Source: CAWVWF01 sp963933885
GTDB taxonomy: Bacteria > Bacteroidota > Bacteroidia > Flavobacteriales_C > GCA-002722245
Reading direction: 5' to 3'
Length of the DNA: 28,817 nucleotides
NCBI GenBank assembly: GCA_963933885.1
Contig: CAWVWF010000019.1
Span: 1 to 28,817, forward strand
Under the pieces are notes generated by a model that did no database searches, was not told the DNA's origin, and worked only from the letters and a program-made list of their open reading frames with translations. The position numbers and the translations under genes were made by a program. Below, in pieces: positions 1 to 8,243 of the stretch. The stretch's first letter is position 1, and each line of letters begins with the position of its first letter.

Positions 1-1186
1 AAATAATTGCATTTGTTTTTTTACATGCAATTGCTAAAGCTTTATCAGCATTGTCTATGATAAGTTCTTCTCCAAAAGCGTTTATGAAATGTTTTGTTCT
101 TCCAGTAATTCTTATTTTGAAAGGACTTAATGAAGTGAATTCTATACTATCACCAAGTTGATACCTCCATAATCCAGCGTTTGTTGAAATTACAATAGCA
201 TAACTTTTCCCTAATTCAACATCATTTAAGGCAAGGCAAATTGGATCTTCTTTATCCCATTCTTCAACTGGAATAAATTCATAAAAAATTCCATAATCTA
301 ACATTAATAAAAAATCGGAAACGCTCTTATCGAACTGAAGTCCAAAAAAACCTTCACTTGCATTGTACGTTTCTAGATAATTTAAGTCTGGACAGTAATC
401 TTTAAAGGTTGTCCTGTATGGGTCGAAATTAACGGCTCCATGCATATACAATTCAAGATTAGGCCAGACTTCTTTTAGATTAGTTGACTTAGTTTTTTCC
501 AGGACTCTATTAAAAAGAACCTGTGTCCAAGAAGGAACACCGGAAATAGAAGTAATATTTTCTTTTATTACTCGATCAGCCATCTTTTCAATTTTCTCTT
601 CCCAATTATCTAAAAAAACAATGTCTTTCCCAGGTGATCTTTGTCTGGTTATCCAAAAAGGGAGGTTGTCTATTAAAATAGCAGACAAGTCGCCTGTGTA
701 TGATCCTGATATATGAGGGTTGATTTTACTACTTCCCCCCATTGTAATTGTTTTTCCTGTAAAAACTTGAGTGTTTTCAAACCAATTACAATAAATAGAA
801 AGCATGTCTTTACCACCTTTGTAATGACAGTCAAATAATGAAGCTTCGCTAACGGGAATGTATTTACTTTTATCAGATGTTGTTCCTGAAGACTGTGCAA
901 ACCATTTAATGTCCGTTGGCCACATGATGTTTTTCTCACCTCTTTTTGTCCTTTCAATATCATCTCTTAAAGAGTTGTAGTCCTGTAATGGGATTCTACT
1001 TTTGAAAGTTTCGTATGAGTTGATAGATTTAAAGTCGTAGCGTTTTCCCCATTCGGTATCTTCAGCTACTTTTAGTAAAGTAGTAAGGCTGTCCTTTTGC
1101 ACTTCGTGAGGGTATTTTAAAAACAGCTCAATTTGATGGAACCGTTTTTTCATTCTCCAAATTACAAAAGAGTTTATGATTGCCAT
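1..1186 (-). CDS. GH3 family acyl-adenylate (amino acid conjugating-type) enzyme, 3' end outside window
   Basis: The reading frame is open from an ATG at 1186 to the left edge (395 codons), so the C-terminus is missing. The protein resembles GH3 (auxin-responsive) enzymes of the ANL adenylating superfamily, which activate a carboxylate with ATP and in plants join it to an amino acid. Visible landmarks are the nucleotide-binding motif SSGTTSDKSK (residues 99-108), followed by YIPVS, and a later NASEGFFGLQ segment typical of the active site. No signal peptide is seen, so it should be cytoplasmic. It starts 5 bp after the sppA stop codon and is probably translated from the same mRNA. Bacterial GH3 proteins are widespread in Bacteroidota, but their substrates are generally unknown, so I give no substrate. 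The family call is firm; the reaction is inferred from the family. Confidence 0.85.
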   Translation of the reverse strand, partial: MAIINSFVIWRMKKRFHQIELFLKYPHEVQKDSLTTLLKVAEDTEWGKRYDFKSINSYETFKSRIPLQDYNSLRDDIERTKRGEKNIMWPTDIKWFAQSSGTTSDKSKYIPVSEASLFDCHYKGGKDMLSIYCNWFENTQVFTGKTITMGGSSKINPHISGSYTGDLSAILIDNLPFWITRQRSPGKDIVFLDNWEEKIEKMADRVIKENITSISGVPSWTQVLFNRVLEKTKSTNLKEVWPNLELYMHGAVNFDPYRTTFKDYCPDLNYLETYNASEGFFGLQFDKSVSDFLLMLDYGIFYEFIPVEEWDKEDPICLALNDVELGKSYAIVISTNAGLWRYQLGDSIEFTSLSPFKIRITGRTKHFINAFGEELIIDNADKALAIACKKTNAII

Positions 1187-1191
1187 TTCAA

Positions 1192-2901
1192 TTACTTAAT
1201 TGATAAAATAAAAGGCAATCTACTTTGTGGTTCAGAGAATTCTTTAAAGAAGTTTGGATTGTTGATCATATAGTTATAGTGAGCGAAAGGCTCAGGTAAC
1301 GATATTTCTTGGTCACTGAATGTTTTGATTATTTTATCAATTGTTGAGACTGGTTTAGGCAATTCAACCAATTTGTACTCTTCAAGATTAGCACTGTTCT
1401 TTGCAATATCAATTGCTTCTGTAAGTCCACCAATTTCATCAATCAACCCAAGTTTTAATGCTTGATTACCAGACCAAACTCTCCCTTGTGCAAGGTTTTC
1501 TACCTCTGAATGAGATAAACCTCTACCATCTTCAACACGTTTTAGAAAAATAGAATAAACTTCTTCAATACCTTTTTTTAATCTGTTTTTCTCTCTAGAT
1601 GAAAGAGAACGGTCAAACGAAGGGAAGTCACTCATTTCGTTGGTTTGGACTCTTTCTACGTTAATACCAATGTTTTTTGTTAGTTCTTGTGCATTGAACA
1701 TTAAGCCAAAAACTCCAATCGATCCAGTTATTGTGTTTTTCTCAGCAAGTATAGTATCACCTGCGGTAGCAATGTAATATCCTCCAGAAGCGGCTACATT
1801 CCCCATACTTATTATAACAGGTACTTTTTTGTTTATTAAAGTTAATTTTCTCCAAATCTTTTCAGATGCCTTAGCACTACCTCCCGGAGAGTTAACTCTT
1901 ACAACAACAGCTTTAACATTTTTATCTCTAAGAACATCATCTAATAATTTAGTGTATTGATCTGCACTTATGTCCGTTTCTGCTTTTCCATCAATAATAC
2001 CACCTTCTGCATAAACAACAACAATTTTATCTTTTTCAAAACTTACCTCTTTATTAGTCTTGTTGTAATTGTTTACGGTAATTAGATGAAAATCTTTGTG
2101 AACGCTATTTCTAAGAACAGCCCAAATTTCATCTTCATATTTTATCGCATCAACAAAACCTAAGTCAACAGCCTCCTTTGGTAATAGGTATCCATATTTG
2201 TTGGCTGTGTTTTCTAAAACGCTTTGTTTAATGTTTCTTTCCTCCGAAACTTCTTCAACAATCCCACCCCATAAATCGAAAAGAAGTTCTTTTACTTGTT
2301 TTTCATTAGCAGGACTCATTGAATCTAGAATAAATGGTTCTATGGCACTTTTGAATTTACCTACTCTGATTGGTTCTGCTTTCACACCAATTTTACTAAG
2401 CATAGATTTAAAGTACATTAGCTGCGCACCAAGACCTTTCCATTCTAGATGTGATACTGGGTGGATGTATATTGAGTCAGCAACTGAACTTAAATAATAT
2501 CCTAATTGAGACATCCCATCTGAGTATACAAATATTTTTTTATCTGCTTTTTGAAATGTTTTTAAATTTCTTTTTAAACTGGATAAGTTTGCTATTCCAC
2601 CAGAAACTTCTCCTACTTCGATTAGTATAGCTTCGATATTCTCGTCATGAGTGGCAGCGTTTATAGCTTTATTAATTGCAATAAAACTTTTACCACATTG
2701 AGCAGATGATGCAATTGAATACTCACTTGAATTTGGCTTGTCATTGAGTTTTCCGTTCAAAACAATTTGCAAAACAGAATGTTCTGTTTTCTCAGGTGTA
2801 TCATCGTTTGCAACAGCAATTACAATAATAACTATAATGAAAATCAACCCTAAAACAACGATTGAAAGTATGTTTGTAAACAGGTTTCTTAAAAAAGACA
2901 T
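1192..2901 (-). CDS. sppA: Signal peptide peptidase SppA, 67K type
   Basis: A 569-residue membrane-anchored serine protease that cleaves leftover signal peptides in the membrane. The N-terminus has one hydrophobic anchor (about residues 7-31). Two tandem ClpP/crotonase-like S49 domains follow. The N-terminal one carries the general-base lysine in GKFKSAIEPF (K184) and the C-terminal one carries the nucleophile in NVAASGGYY (S372), the split Ser/Lys dyad of E. coli-type SppA. Supporting motifs are VRVNSPGG (about 335-341) and TGSIGVFG (about 392-399). Length matches the long 67K form rather than the short archaeal/Bacillus form. It is divergent from folK, a common Bacteroidota arrangement, and is followed 5 bp later by the GH3 gene, so the two probably form an operon. 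A TAnnTTTG box lies just upstream. Confidence 0.95.
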   Translation of the reverse strand: MSFLRNLFTNILSIVVLGLIFIIVIIVIAVANDDTPEKTEHSVLQIVLNGKLNDKPNSSEYSIASSAQCGKSFIAINKAINAATHDENIEAILIEVGEVSGGIANLSSLKRNLKTFQKADKKIFVYSDGMSQLGYYLSSVADSIYIHPVSHLEWKGLGAQLMYFKSMLSKIGVKAEPIRVGKFKSAIEPFILDSMSPANEKQVKELLFDLWGGIVEEVSEERNIKQSVLENTANKYGYLLPKEAVDLGFVDAIKYEDEIWAVLRNSVHKDFHLITVNNYNKTNKEVSFEKDKIVVVYAEGGIIDGKAETDISADQYTKLLDDVLRDKNVKAVVVRVNSPGGSAKASEKIWRKLTLINKKVPVIISMGNVAASGGYYIATAGDTILAEKNTITGSIGVFGLMFNAQELTKNIGINVERVQTNEMSDFPSFDRSLSSREKNRLKKGIEEVYSIFLKRVEDGRGLSHSEVENLAQGRVWSGNQALKLGLIDEIGGLTEAIDIAKNSANLEEYKLVELPKPVSTIDKIIKTFSDQEISLPEPFAHYNYMINNPNFFKEFSEPQSRLPFILSIK

Positions 2902-2916
2902 GTTAAGAAATTTTCA

Positions 2917-2924
2917 CAAATATA
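2917..2924 (-). promoter_or_regulatory. Candidate -7 box of sppA (TATATTTG)
   Basis: Read on the minus strand, TATATTTG matches the Bacteroidota -7 consensus TAnnTTTG and ends 15 bp before the sppA ATG. A second match, TAGATTTG, lies at 2931-2938. Neither has a clear TTG -33 element at about 19-20 bp spacing, so it cannot be said which is used. Confidence 0.4.
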
Positions 2925-2981
2925 CATGTTCAAATCTAAATAACTTATTAAATTACATAAACGGCAAATTAATAAGGTGAA

Positions 2982-3467
2982 ATGGATGTTTATTTGGGAT
3001 TAGGAACTAATCAAGGTGACAAGTTAAAGAATCTCAAAAATGCTGTAAATGCTCTTGCTGCTTCATGTGGAAATGTGATTTGTAAATCTTCGGTATACGA
3101 ATCACCACCATGGGGATTTATTGCAGAAGAGGTATTTTACAATTCAGTAGTTCTTATAAAAACAAAACTATTACCTGATGAACTCCTTAGTGCTTGTCAG
3201 CAAATTGAAATTGAGTTAGGAAGGAAAAAGAAGAAGGAATTAGGTTACGAATCTAGACTACTAGATATAGATATATTACTATATGATGATATTGTTTTTG
3301 AATCAGAATATTTAAAGATTCCACATCCTTTAATTAATGATAGAATGTTTGTTTTACAACCTTTACTTGAGTTGTTAAAAATGGAAGATAAAGAGTTGGA
3401 AGGGTATTATAAGACGAAGTTATCATTATGTAATGATAAAAGCGTTTTAAAAATCGTTCAAACGTAA
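2982..3467 (+). CDS. folK: 2-amino-4-hydroxy-6-hydroxymethyldihydropteridine diphosphokinase
   Basis: HPPK transfers pyrophosphate from ATP to 6-hydroxymethyl-7,8-dihydropterin, the step before dihydropteroate synthase in folate synthesis; it is cytosolic. The 161-residue length is normal. Signatures in order are LGLGTNQGDKLKNL at the N-terminus, ESPPWGF (about 40-46), the Mg/ATP site RLLDIDILLYDD (about 91-102), and HPLINDRMFVLQPL (about 110-123). The ATG at 2982 is preceded by AAGGTG five bases upstream, an acceptable ribosome binding site. It is transcribed divergently from sppA across an 80-bp gap and is not obviously in an operon with the OmpA gene downstream, which has its own 137-bp leader region. 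Confidence 0.95.
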   Translation: MDVYLGLGTNQGDKLKNLKNAVNALAASCGNVICKSSVYESPPWGFIAEEVFYNSVVLIKTKLLPDELLSACQQIEIELGRKKKKELGYESRLLDIDILLYDDIVFESEYLKIPHPLINDRMFVLQPLLELLKMEDKELEGYYKTKLSLCNDKSVLKIVQT

Positions 3468-3531
3468 CTTACTAGAATGAAGACCGTAATTCGTAACGAA
3501 AATTAAGGTTTTTTGTAATTATTTCAATAAG

Positions 3532-3565
3532 TTGTTAATAATTACGTAAAATCTATTTATAATTG
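3532..3565 (+). promoter_or_regulatory. Candidate promoter of the OmpA/TSP3 gene
   Basis: TTG at 3532-3534 and TATAATTG at 3558-3565 resemble the Bacteroidota -33 TTG and -7 TAnnTTTG elements. There is one mismatch in the -7 box and the spacing is slightly long (23 bp). It lies about 40 bp before the ATG of a gene likely to be highly expressed. This is inference from consensus only. Confidence 0.35.
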
Positions 3566-3604
3566 CACAAAATTTGAAAAGCCAAATTAATACAGATACA
3601 AGTC

Positions 3605-5062
3605 ATGAAAATTAAAAAGTCAATATTTAATTGCGGATTAGCCTTAGTACTTAGTGCTGGAGTTGCAAACGCACAAGGAGGTGAAACTGAAGGAGAAAAG
3701 AAGCCATTACCAGCTTGGTTGGATAATGTATACTTTGGTGGATCTGTTGGATTAACTACTACAATTACAGATCTTAAACAATATGACTTGTATCCTGTAA
3801 TGAAATTTAGAAATGAATATGGTTATGGAGGTGACCTTTATGCAGGTTATTCTTTTTCTCCTGTAATATCAGTTGATGGTCATTTTGGTGGGTTTTCTTT
3901 AAACGGAACAAGTAGAAGTAAAGGTGAATGGTTTCACGCTTCAGCATTTGCTTCAAGTTTGAACCTGAAGTTGAATTTAACAAATATGATTTTTTCAGGA
4001 TCTTCTAAAAAAGATAGAAAATGGTCTGTTTCTAGTTATGCTGGACTTGGTTTAACAAGTTTTAAATCTGCTGCATATAACTTAAGTGATGGAGAGGATA
4101 CTGATCAAACGGCAGTAAGACAGGAAGGTTATACTGACATAAGTCTAGAAGAATCAAATAGAACAAAAGAAATTAGTATTCCATTAGGAGTTCAACTTAC
4201 TTATAAAGTGACTTCTAATATTGATTTATTTTTGGATGGTAGACTTACTTATCTTAAGTCTGACAAATTGGATGCTACAGTTCAAGGTTCTGGATCTTCA
4301 GAGTATTATACTTACCATGCAATTGGTGTTAACTATAAGTTTGCTGATAAATGGGTTAGGCCAGAGGATAAGTTAATGGAAGACATGGCAAAAATGGATT
4401 CTATTCTTGATGGATTTAAAGATACTGATTCAGATGGTGTAATGGATTCTTACGACAAAGACAATAAAACACCAGAAGGTGCTATTGTTGATGGAGGTGG
4501 AAACGCTATGGATACTGATGGTGATGGTGTTGCTGATTATGTTGATCAGGAAAGACTTTCTATCTGTACTGAAGTTGATGAAAATGGAGTTGCTTTAGAT
4601 ACTGATGGTGATAATGTACCAAACTGTAAAGATTCTGAACCAAATACTCCAGCTGGAGCACAGGTTGATGTTACAGGAAAGCAGATTAATACTTTAGGTG
4701 CTGTTGCTCCTACAGAAGGTGGTTCTGCAGGTGCTGACGTTGGTCTTCCATCTGTATACTTTACTTTGAACTCTACTACAATTAGTTATACTAACTACCC
4801 TTCATTAACTGAGGTAGCTAAGTTCTTGAAAAACAATGCTGATACTAAATTAGCAATTGTTGGTCATACTGATTCAACTGGTCCAAAGGCTTACAATGAG
4901 AAATTAGGTAAAAAGAGATCTCAAGCGGTTATCGATCACTTAGTTAAAATATATGGAATTGACGCGGCAAGATTATCTGCAGCATCTAAAGGAAATTCTG
5001 AAATTTTAGCAAAAGGTCAAGCTAACGTAAACAGAAGAGTTGATTTCTTATTAACTAAATAA
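3605..5062 (+). CDS. OmpA-family outer membrane protein with TSP3 calcium-binding linker
   Basis: A 485-residue outer-membrane protein thought to tie the outer membrane to peptidoglycan. A signal peptide runs to about residue 23 (SAGVANA). Residues 35-250 are rich in alternating aromatic strands and look like a small beta-barrel. Residues 272-345 hold Asp-rich thrombospondin type 3 repeats (DTDSDGVMDSYD, DTDGDGVADYVD, DTDGDNVPNCKD). An OmpA/MotB peptidoglycan-binding domain occupies about 380-485, with VGHTDSTG and the D423/R438 pair, 15 residues apart, expected to contact diaminopimelate. It appears monocistronic: its own leader precedes it and a strong terminator follows. Related proteins are often among the most abundant outer-membrane proteins of Flavobacteriales, but abundance here is only inferred. 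Confidence 0.92.
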   Translation: MKIKKSIFNCGLALVLSAGVANAQGGETEGEKKPLPAWLDNVYFGGSVGLTTTITDLKQYDLYPVMKFRNEYGYGGDLYAGYSFSPVISVDGHFGGFSLNGTSRSKGEWFHASAFASSLNLKLNLTNMIFSGSSKKDRKWSVSSYAGLGLTSFKSAAYNLSDGEDTDQTAVRQEGYTDISLEESNRTKEISIPLGVQLTYKVTSNIDLFLDGRLTYLKSDKLDATVQGSGSSEYYTYHAIGVNYKFADKWVRPEDKLMEDMAKMDSILDGFKDTDSDGVMDSYDKDNKTPEGAIVDGGGNAMDTDGDGVADYVDQERLSICTEVDENGVALDTDGDNVPNCKDSEPNTPAGAQVDVTGKQINTLGAVAPTEGGSAGADVGLPSVYFTLNSTTISYTNYPSLTEVAKFLKNNADTKLAIVGHTDSTGPKAYNEKLGKKRSQAVIDHLVKIYGIDAARLSAASKGNSEILAKGQANVNRRVDFLLTK

Positions 5063-5084
5063 GAAATACTTAATAATATATTGG

Positions 5085-5116
5085 AAGCCCTCACATTTAT
5101 GTGAGGGCTTTTTTTT
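5085..5116 (+). terminator. Intrinsic terminator after the OmpA/TSP3 gene
   Basis: A perfect 10-bp stem AAGCCCTCAC / GTGAGGGCTT (5085-5094 with 5101-5110) encloses an ATTTAT loop and runs into a T tract to 5116. It begins 23 bp after the stop codon. This is a strong plus-strand terminator. Confidence 0.93.
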
Positions 5117-5117
5117 G

Positions 5118-5828
5118 CTTTATGCTGAAGTGAATACTGGATGAAAGCTAAGGCAGTTTGTTATTGTAAAGTAATTGCGAATAATATAGATCTGAAGTGG
5201 TAAGGCAGAGATTTACCTCATTCATGCTTCAGCTGCATTTGACAAACCTTAAGAACAGTCCTTATACAACCTGTGTTTTTTCAGTTGTATTATCTATGTA
5301 ATGCCGGTGCTCTGCTGTAAATAATACCTCGTTTATATCATCTTGATTCCAAAGTGAGAATTCAATTGAATGATAACTGACAATTATACTTGGTTTACTA
5401 CCAGCTTCATTAATGTTTATCAGAATGATTTTTTATAAAAAGGGAAAGCCTGTTAGACCGTTAATTGTACCTTAAGTACTGCTTCCTAGGATATAACTTT
5501 ATTAAAGAAGACTGTGGGGCTCAACTGCTTTCTGTTGAGTTTTCGTCATAGATTGGATCTTGTGTATCCCCTAAATTTCAGACTACCCATAAGACTGCCT
5601 CATATCAAATCATGCTAGTTTCACAGCTAGGTGAGTAGTCGTTAACGGATTTACAATAGAAGCATCTGTTGCTGTTTTAAGTTTTTGAGCTGTTGGTATA
5701 GTGTCTTTTGTTATAAAATCAGCTTAAAACCCCAAATTATTTTTATTTTTTTAAGGCAACTTTGCAATACCCATTTCTCGGTCTACTCTTGAGTAAAGCA
5801 TCTATAATATAGTAGTTGAATAACGGCC
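5118..5828. other. Gene-free stretch of about 710 bp, possibly decayed coding DNA
   Basis: No intact gene, RNA or mobile element is recognisable here. On the minus strand, coding-like fragments appear. One is a 66-codon frame beginning with an ATG near 5800 and ending near 5607, interrupted by two further stops (TAA). The next is a frame broken by TGA codons. The last is about 55 open codons ending with a stop near 5267. These could be remnants of one gene with several disabling changes, or chance open frames in AT-rich DNA. A weak hairpin (CTCAAC / GTTGAG, 5520-5539) followed by TTTT is also present. No protein family is recognised. Confidence 0.4.
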
Positions 5829-7073
5829 TTATTTTATTTTCTTCCAATTTTTCTTTGAAAATCCATTTTGAATATTGAATTTAATCCCAATAGTTACTGC
5901 GTTTGCAGTGAATCCGTCACTTCTTTCATAATGTGCAAAACGTAGATTAATTTCCTTAAATGTGCTAGATTTATTTTTACGTATTACGCTTTTCCATTTC
6001 TTTACTCCAAAGGTTGGGGCATAGGAAATTCCAAGTCCATATTTTTGACTACTTAATCCTGATAAGTCAAAATCGGATGTGAAATAGGTTTGAGAACTTT
6101 CGATAGTTTTGTATTCTCCAAAGTAGTTTGCTGCGGTTTGAGTATGATATCTGTAAAATGGATATAGTCTAACACTACTGCTGGCTTTTATTACTAATTC
6201 ACTTTTTATAGTATGAGATTGAACACCCCAGTTATCCCAGTAATAACGGTAGTGATTTCTTAAGATCAAACGGGAACCAATACTCCAATTGTATCTAACA
6301 CCAACTGGAACTTTAAATCTGAAGTCAGGAAGCTGTTCTACAACTGAAGCTGCATTATCAGTGAAATATACCCTATGAAATGGTGTAGACAACAACCCAT
6401 GTTGCGCTACGAAATCAGAGTTAATACTGATAGCCATTCTCTTGGTTAAAAAACTGGATCCAATTATAGATAAATTTAAACTTTGTCTAATATTCGTACT
6501 GAGATGATCAGTTCCATTTCTGAGTTCAGTAGGGTAAATCAGTTTCCAGTTGTCGAAATAGTATTTCCCTTTTACAGCAAACTCTCTATTGTTGTTTTTT
6601 GACGCTTTTGTATACCCAAAACCTAACGAAGCTGACACGACATCATATTCTCCTGAACCACCAATGGTATATGATTTTGAAGACTTCTTTTGATTGTTTT
6701 TCTTCTTGTAAGTTATTGAACCATAACCACGCGCATCTTGAGCAGATGCTGAAGAGACATGATTAGTCTTTAACAAAGGATTATTAATATTATCCGAACT
6801 TGCCGATGAGTAAACATCAACGCCTCCAATTAGCTTAATGGATCTAACAGTATCAATAGGGACATTAATAATTATTGAAGGAGCTATGTTTGAGAGTTCC
6901 TCTGTTCCTTTACCACCAGTTACTGGCGAGTGAGTTCCATCTTGTTCGTAGTAACTACTCAAGATATCTATTTCTATATCGTCTATTTCGACTTCAGTTT
7001 TGTCTTGTGCCCAAATAGAGCTACAGATTAAAACTAATAGATATGTTATTTGTGATCTTAATTGCATCCGCAT
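5829..7073 (-). CDS. DUF3570 domain outer-membrane protein
   Basis: A 414-residue protein whose N-terminus carries a signal peptide (cleavage near WAQ, residues 21-23). The family hallmark follows: an acidic stretch, then SSYYEQDGTHSPVTGG (39-54), TEEL and a repeated polar/aromatic strand pattern to the C-terminus, as in outer-membrane beta-barrels. No function is established for DUF3570. It overlaps the preceding DUF4266 gene by 16 bp, so translation is almost certainly coupled. It is the last gene of a set thioredoxin, ApbE, DUF4266, DUF3570, an arrangement I recall from other bacteria, which suggests a shared role in an envelope flavin or redox system. The start could be the second Met (residue 3) without changing the picture. 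The family is firm; the role is inferred. Confidence 0.88.
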   Translation of the reverse strand: MRMQLRSQITYLLVLICSSIWAQDKTEVEIDDIEIDILSSYYEQDGTHSPVTGGKGTEELSNIAPSIIINVPIDTVRSIKLIGGVDVYSSASSDNINNPLLKTNHVSSASAQDARGYGSITYKKKNNQKKSSKSYTIGGSGEYDVVSASLGFGYTKASKNNNREFAVKGKYYFDNWKLIYPTELRNGTDHLSTNIRQSLNLSIIGSSFLTKRMAISINSDFVAQHGLLSTPFHRVYFTDNAASVVEQLPDFRFKVPVGVRYNWSIGSRLILRNHYRYYWDNWGVQSHTIKSELVIKASSSVRLYPFYRYHTQTAANYFGEYKTIESSQTYFTSDFDLSGLSSQKYGLGISYAPTFGVKKWKSVIRKNKSSTFKEINLRFAHYERSDGFTANAVTIGIKFNIQNGFSKKNWKKIK

Positions 7074-7267
7074 CCGCCTCCTGTTTTACCTCCGTTACCG
7101 CCAGATCCGCCTTCTCTGTACGTTTCAAACCCTGTTTCAAATCCTTCCATCTTATTATCCGATAAAGACATGTCTTTATCATTTAAATGCATCTTCTGGT
7201 ATTCTTTGATCTCCATACAAGAGCAAAGCGATAAGATGGAACAAAATGTTAATATTAGCTTAGTCAT
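7058..7267 (-). CDS. Small DUF4266 lipoprotein with Gly/Cys C-terminal tail
   Basis: A 69-residue protein with a lipoprotein signal peptide: hydrophobic residues 4-14 and lipobox LCSC with the lipidated cysteine at C17. After a polar middle (residues 18-50) it ends in a glycine-rich tail REGGSGGNGG and a terminal GGGCGCN, where C66 and C68 sit three and one residues from the end. This tail is the mark of the DUF4266 family. It overlaps apbE by 8 bp upstream and DUF3570 by 16 bp downstream. The paired terminal cysteines could bind metal, be modified, or be oxidised by the thioredoxin-like neighbour; none of this is shown. No D-x-x-S/T-G-A/S-T flavinylation motif is present. Confidence 0.85.
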   Translation of the reverse strand: MTKLILTFCSILSLCSCMEIKEYQKMHLNDKDMSLSDNKMEGFETGFETYREGGSGGNGGKTGGGCGCN

Positions 7268-8243
7268 ATTTTGATGTTAAGTTCAAATCTATTTTTTTAG
7301 AATAATGTGTCTCATTGTTTTGGTCGATTATAAAACCTTCAATTCCTTTCAACTGATTAATTAATTTCAAACCTTCATGTTTACCTAAGATGAAAACAGT
7401 TGTTGCTAACGCATCTGCAATCTCAGCATCTTTACAAATTATCGTTACACTTTGAATTCCTGTTGATGGATAACCTGTTTTAGGATTAATAATATGGCAA
7501 TATTTTACACCATCTATAATTATAAATTTTTCATAATTACCAGAAGTAACAACTGCCATGTCTGATATGTTTAACCATGAAACAATATTATTCTTGTTTC
7601 CTGGATCTGCAATGCCAATTCGCCAATCTTTACCTGCTTTATTCTTCCCCCAACTAATCAAATCTCCTCCAGCGTTTACAATTCCATTTTGTATTTGATT
7701 TTGTTCCATAATCAGTTTTGCTTTATTCGCAGAATATCCTTTTCCTATAGCACCAAAATCTAATTTCATTCCTTTATGTTTTAAAAATACAGTTGAATCA
7801 GAAAGTTCTATATCTCTATAATTAATAAGTTTTACAGAATTTAACACTTCAATTGAATCGGGAATAATGTGATTTACATTTTTAAAATCCCAAACAGATT
7901 TCAAAGAGGCAAATGTGATATCAAAATAACCATCACTTAATTTAGAAATCTTTATTGATCTTCTAATTAAACTAATTATTTCTTTGGAGGCTCTTACCGG
8001 CTTAACACCAGCGTTATTGTTAATTAAGCTAGTTTGAGAGCTTGTTTTCCATGAGCTAATTAAAGCTTCGATTCTAACAACTTCTTCTATAGCTTTATTT
8101 ATAGCGATAACTTCTATGTTTTTATTGTTGTGGATAGCAGTAAAAGAAAATGCAGACCCCATTAAGAGCGTATCTACAGTTACAGCTTTAGCCTGTATTA
8201 TAAAAAGCTGGAATAAGAAGAAAAGAAAAAAGACTCTACTCAT
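7260..8243 (-). CDS. apbE: FAD:protein FMN transferase (ApbE family)
   Basis: A 327-residue exported enzyme. The ApbE family splits FAD and attaches FMN covalently to a Thr or Ser of target proteins outside the cytoplasm. The signal peptide ends about IIQAKA (residues 15-20), with no lipobox, so it is probably periplasmic and soluble. Conserved motifs are DFGAIGKGYSANKA (162-175), NAGGD (190-194), HIINPKTGYP (250-259) and the Mg-binding D278-A-L-A-T-T282. The start ATG overlaps the thioredoxin stop as ATGA. No classical flavinylation target motif is obvious in the adjacent genes, so the substrate is either elsewhere in the genome or atypical. Confidence 0.93.
   Translation of the reverse strand: MSRVFFLFFLFQLFIIQAKAVTVDTLLMGSAFSFTAIHNNKNIEVIAINKAIEEVVRIEALISSWKTSSQTSLINNNAGVKPVRASKEIISLIRRSIKISKLSDGYFDITFASLKSVWDFKNVNHIIPDSIEVLNSVKLINYRDIELSDSTVFLKHKGMKLDFGAIGKGYSANKAKLIMEQNQIQNGIVNAGGDLISWGKNKAGKDWRIGIADPGNKNNIVSWLNISDMAVVTSGNYEKFIIIDGVKYCHIINPKTGYPSTGIQSVTIICKDAEIADALATTVFILGKHEGLKLINQLKGIEGFIIDQNNETHYSKKIDLNLTSKYD

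Noticed and set aside
673..963. A 96-codon minus-strand frame near the left edge
   Set aside because: It is an out-of-frame reading of the GH3 gene, whose own frame contains the conserved SSGTT motif and is open throughout.
2198..2497. Plus-strand open frame inside sppA
   Set aside because: It is an antisense shadow of a confidently identified gene and has no recognisable motif.
5520..5543. Hairpin CTCAAC / GTTGAG with TTTT as a terminator
   Set aside because: The stem is only 6 bp with an 8-base loop and a short T run, and no gene precedes it on that strand.
5507..5600. In-frame TGA codons that could be read as an amino acid in a recoded gene
   Set aside because: All intact genes in the window use the standard code, and the frame also holds TAA stops; chance or decay is simpler.
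7062..7274. Pro-rich plus-strand frame opposite DUF4266
   Set aside because: Its proline run is the antisense of the glycine-rich tail and has no support as a gene.
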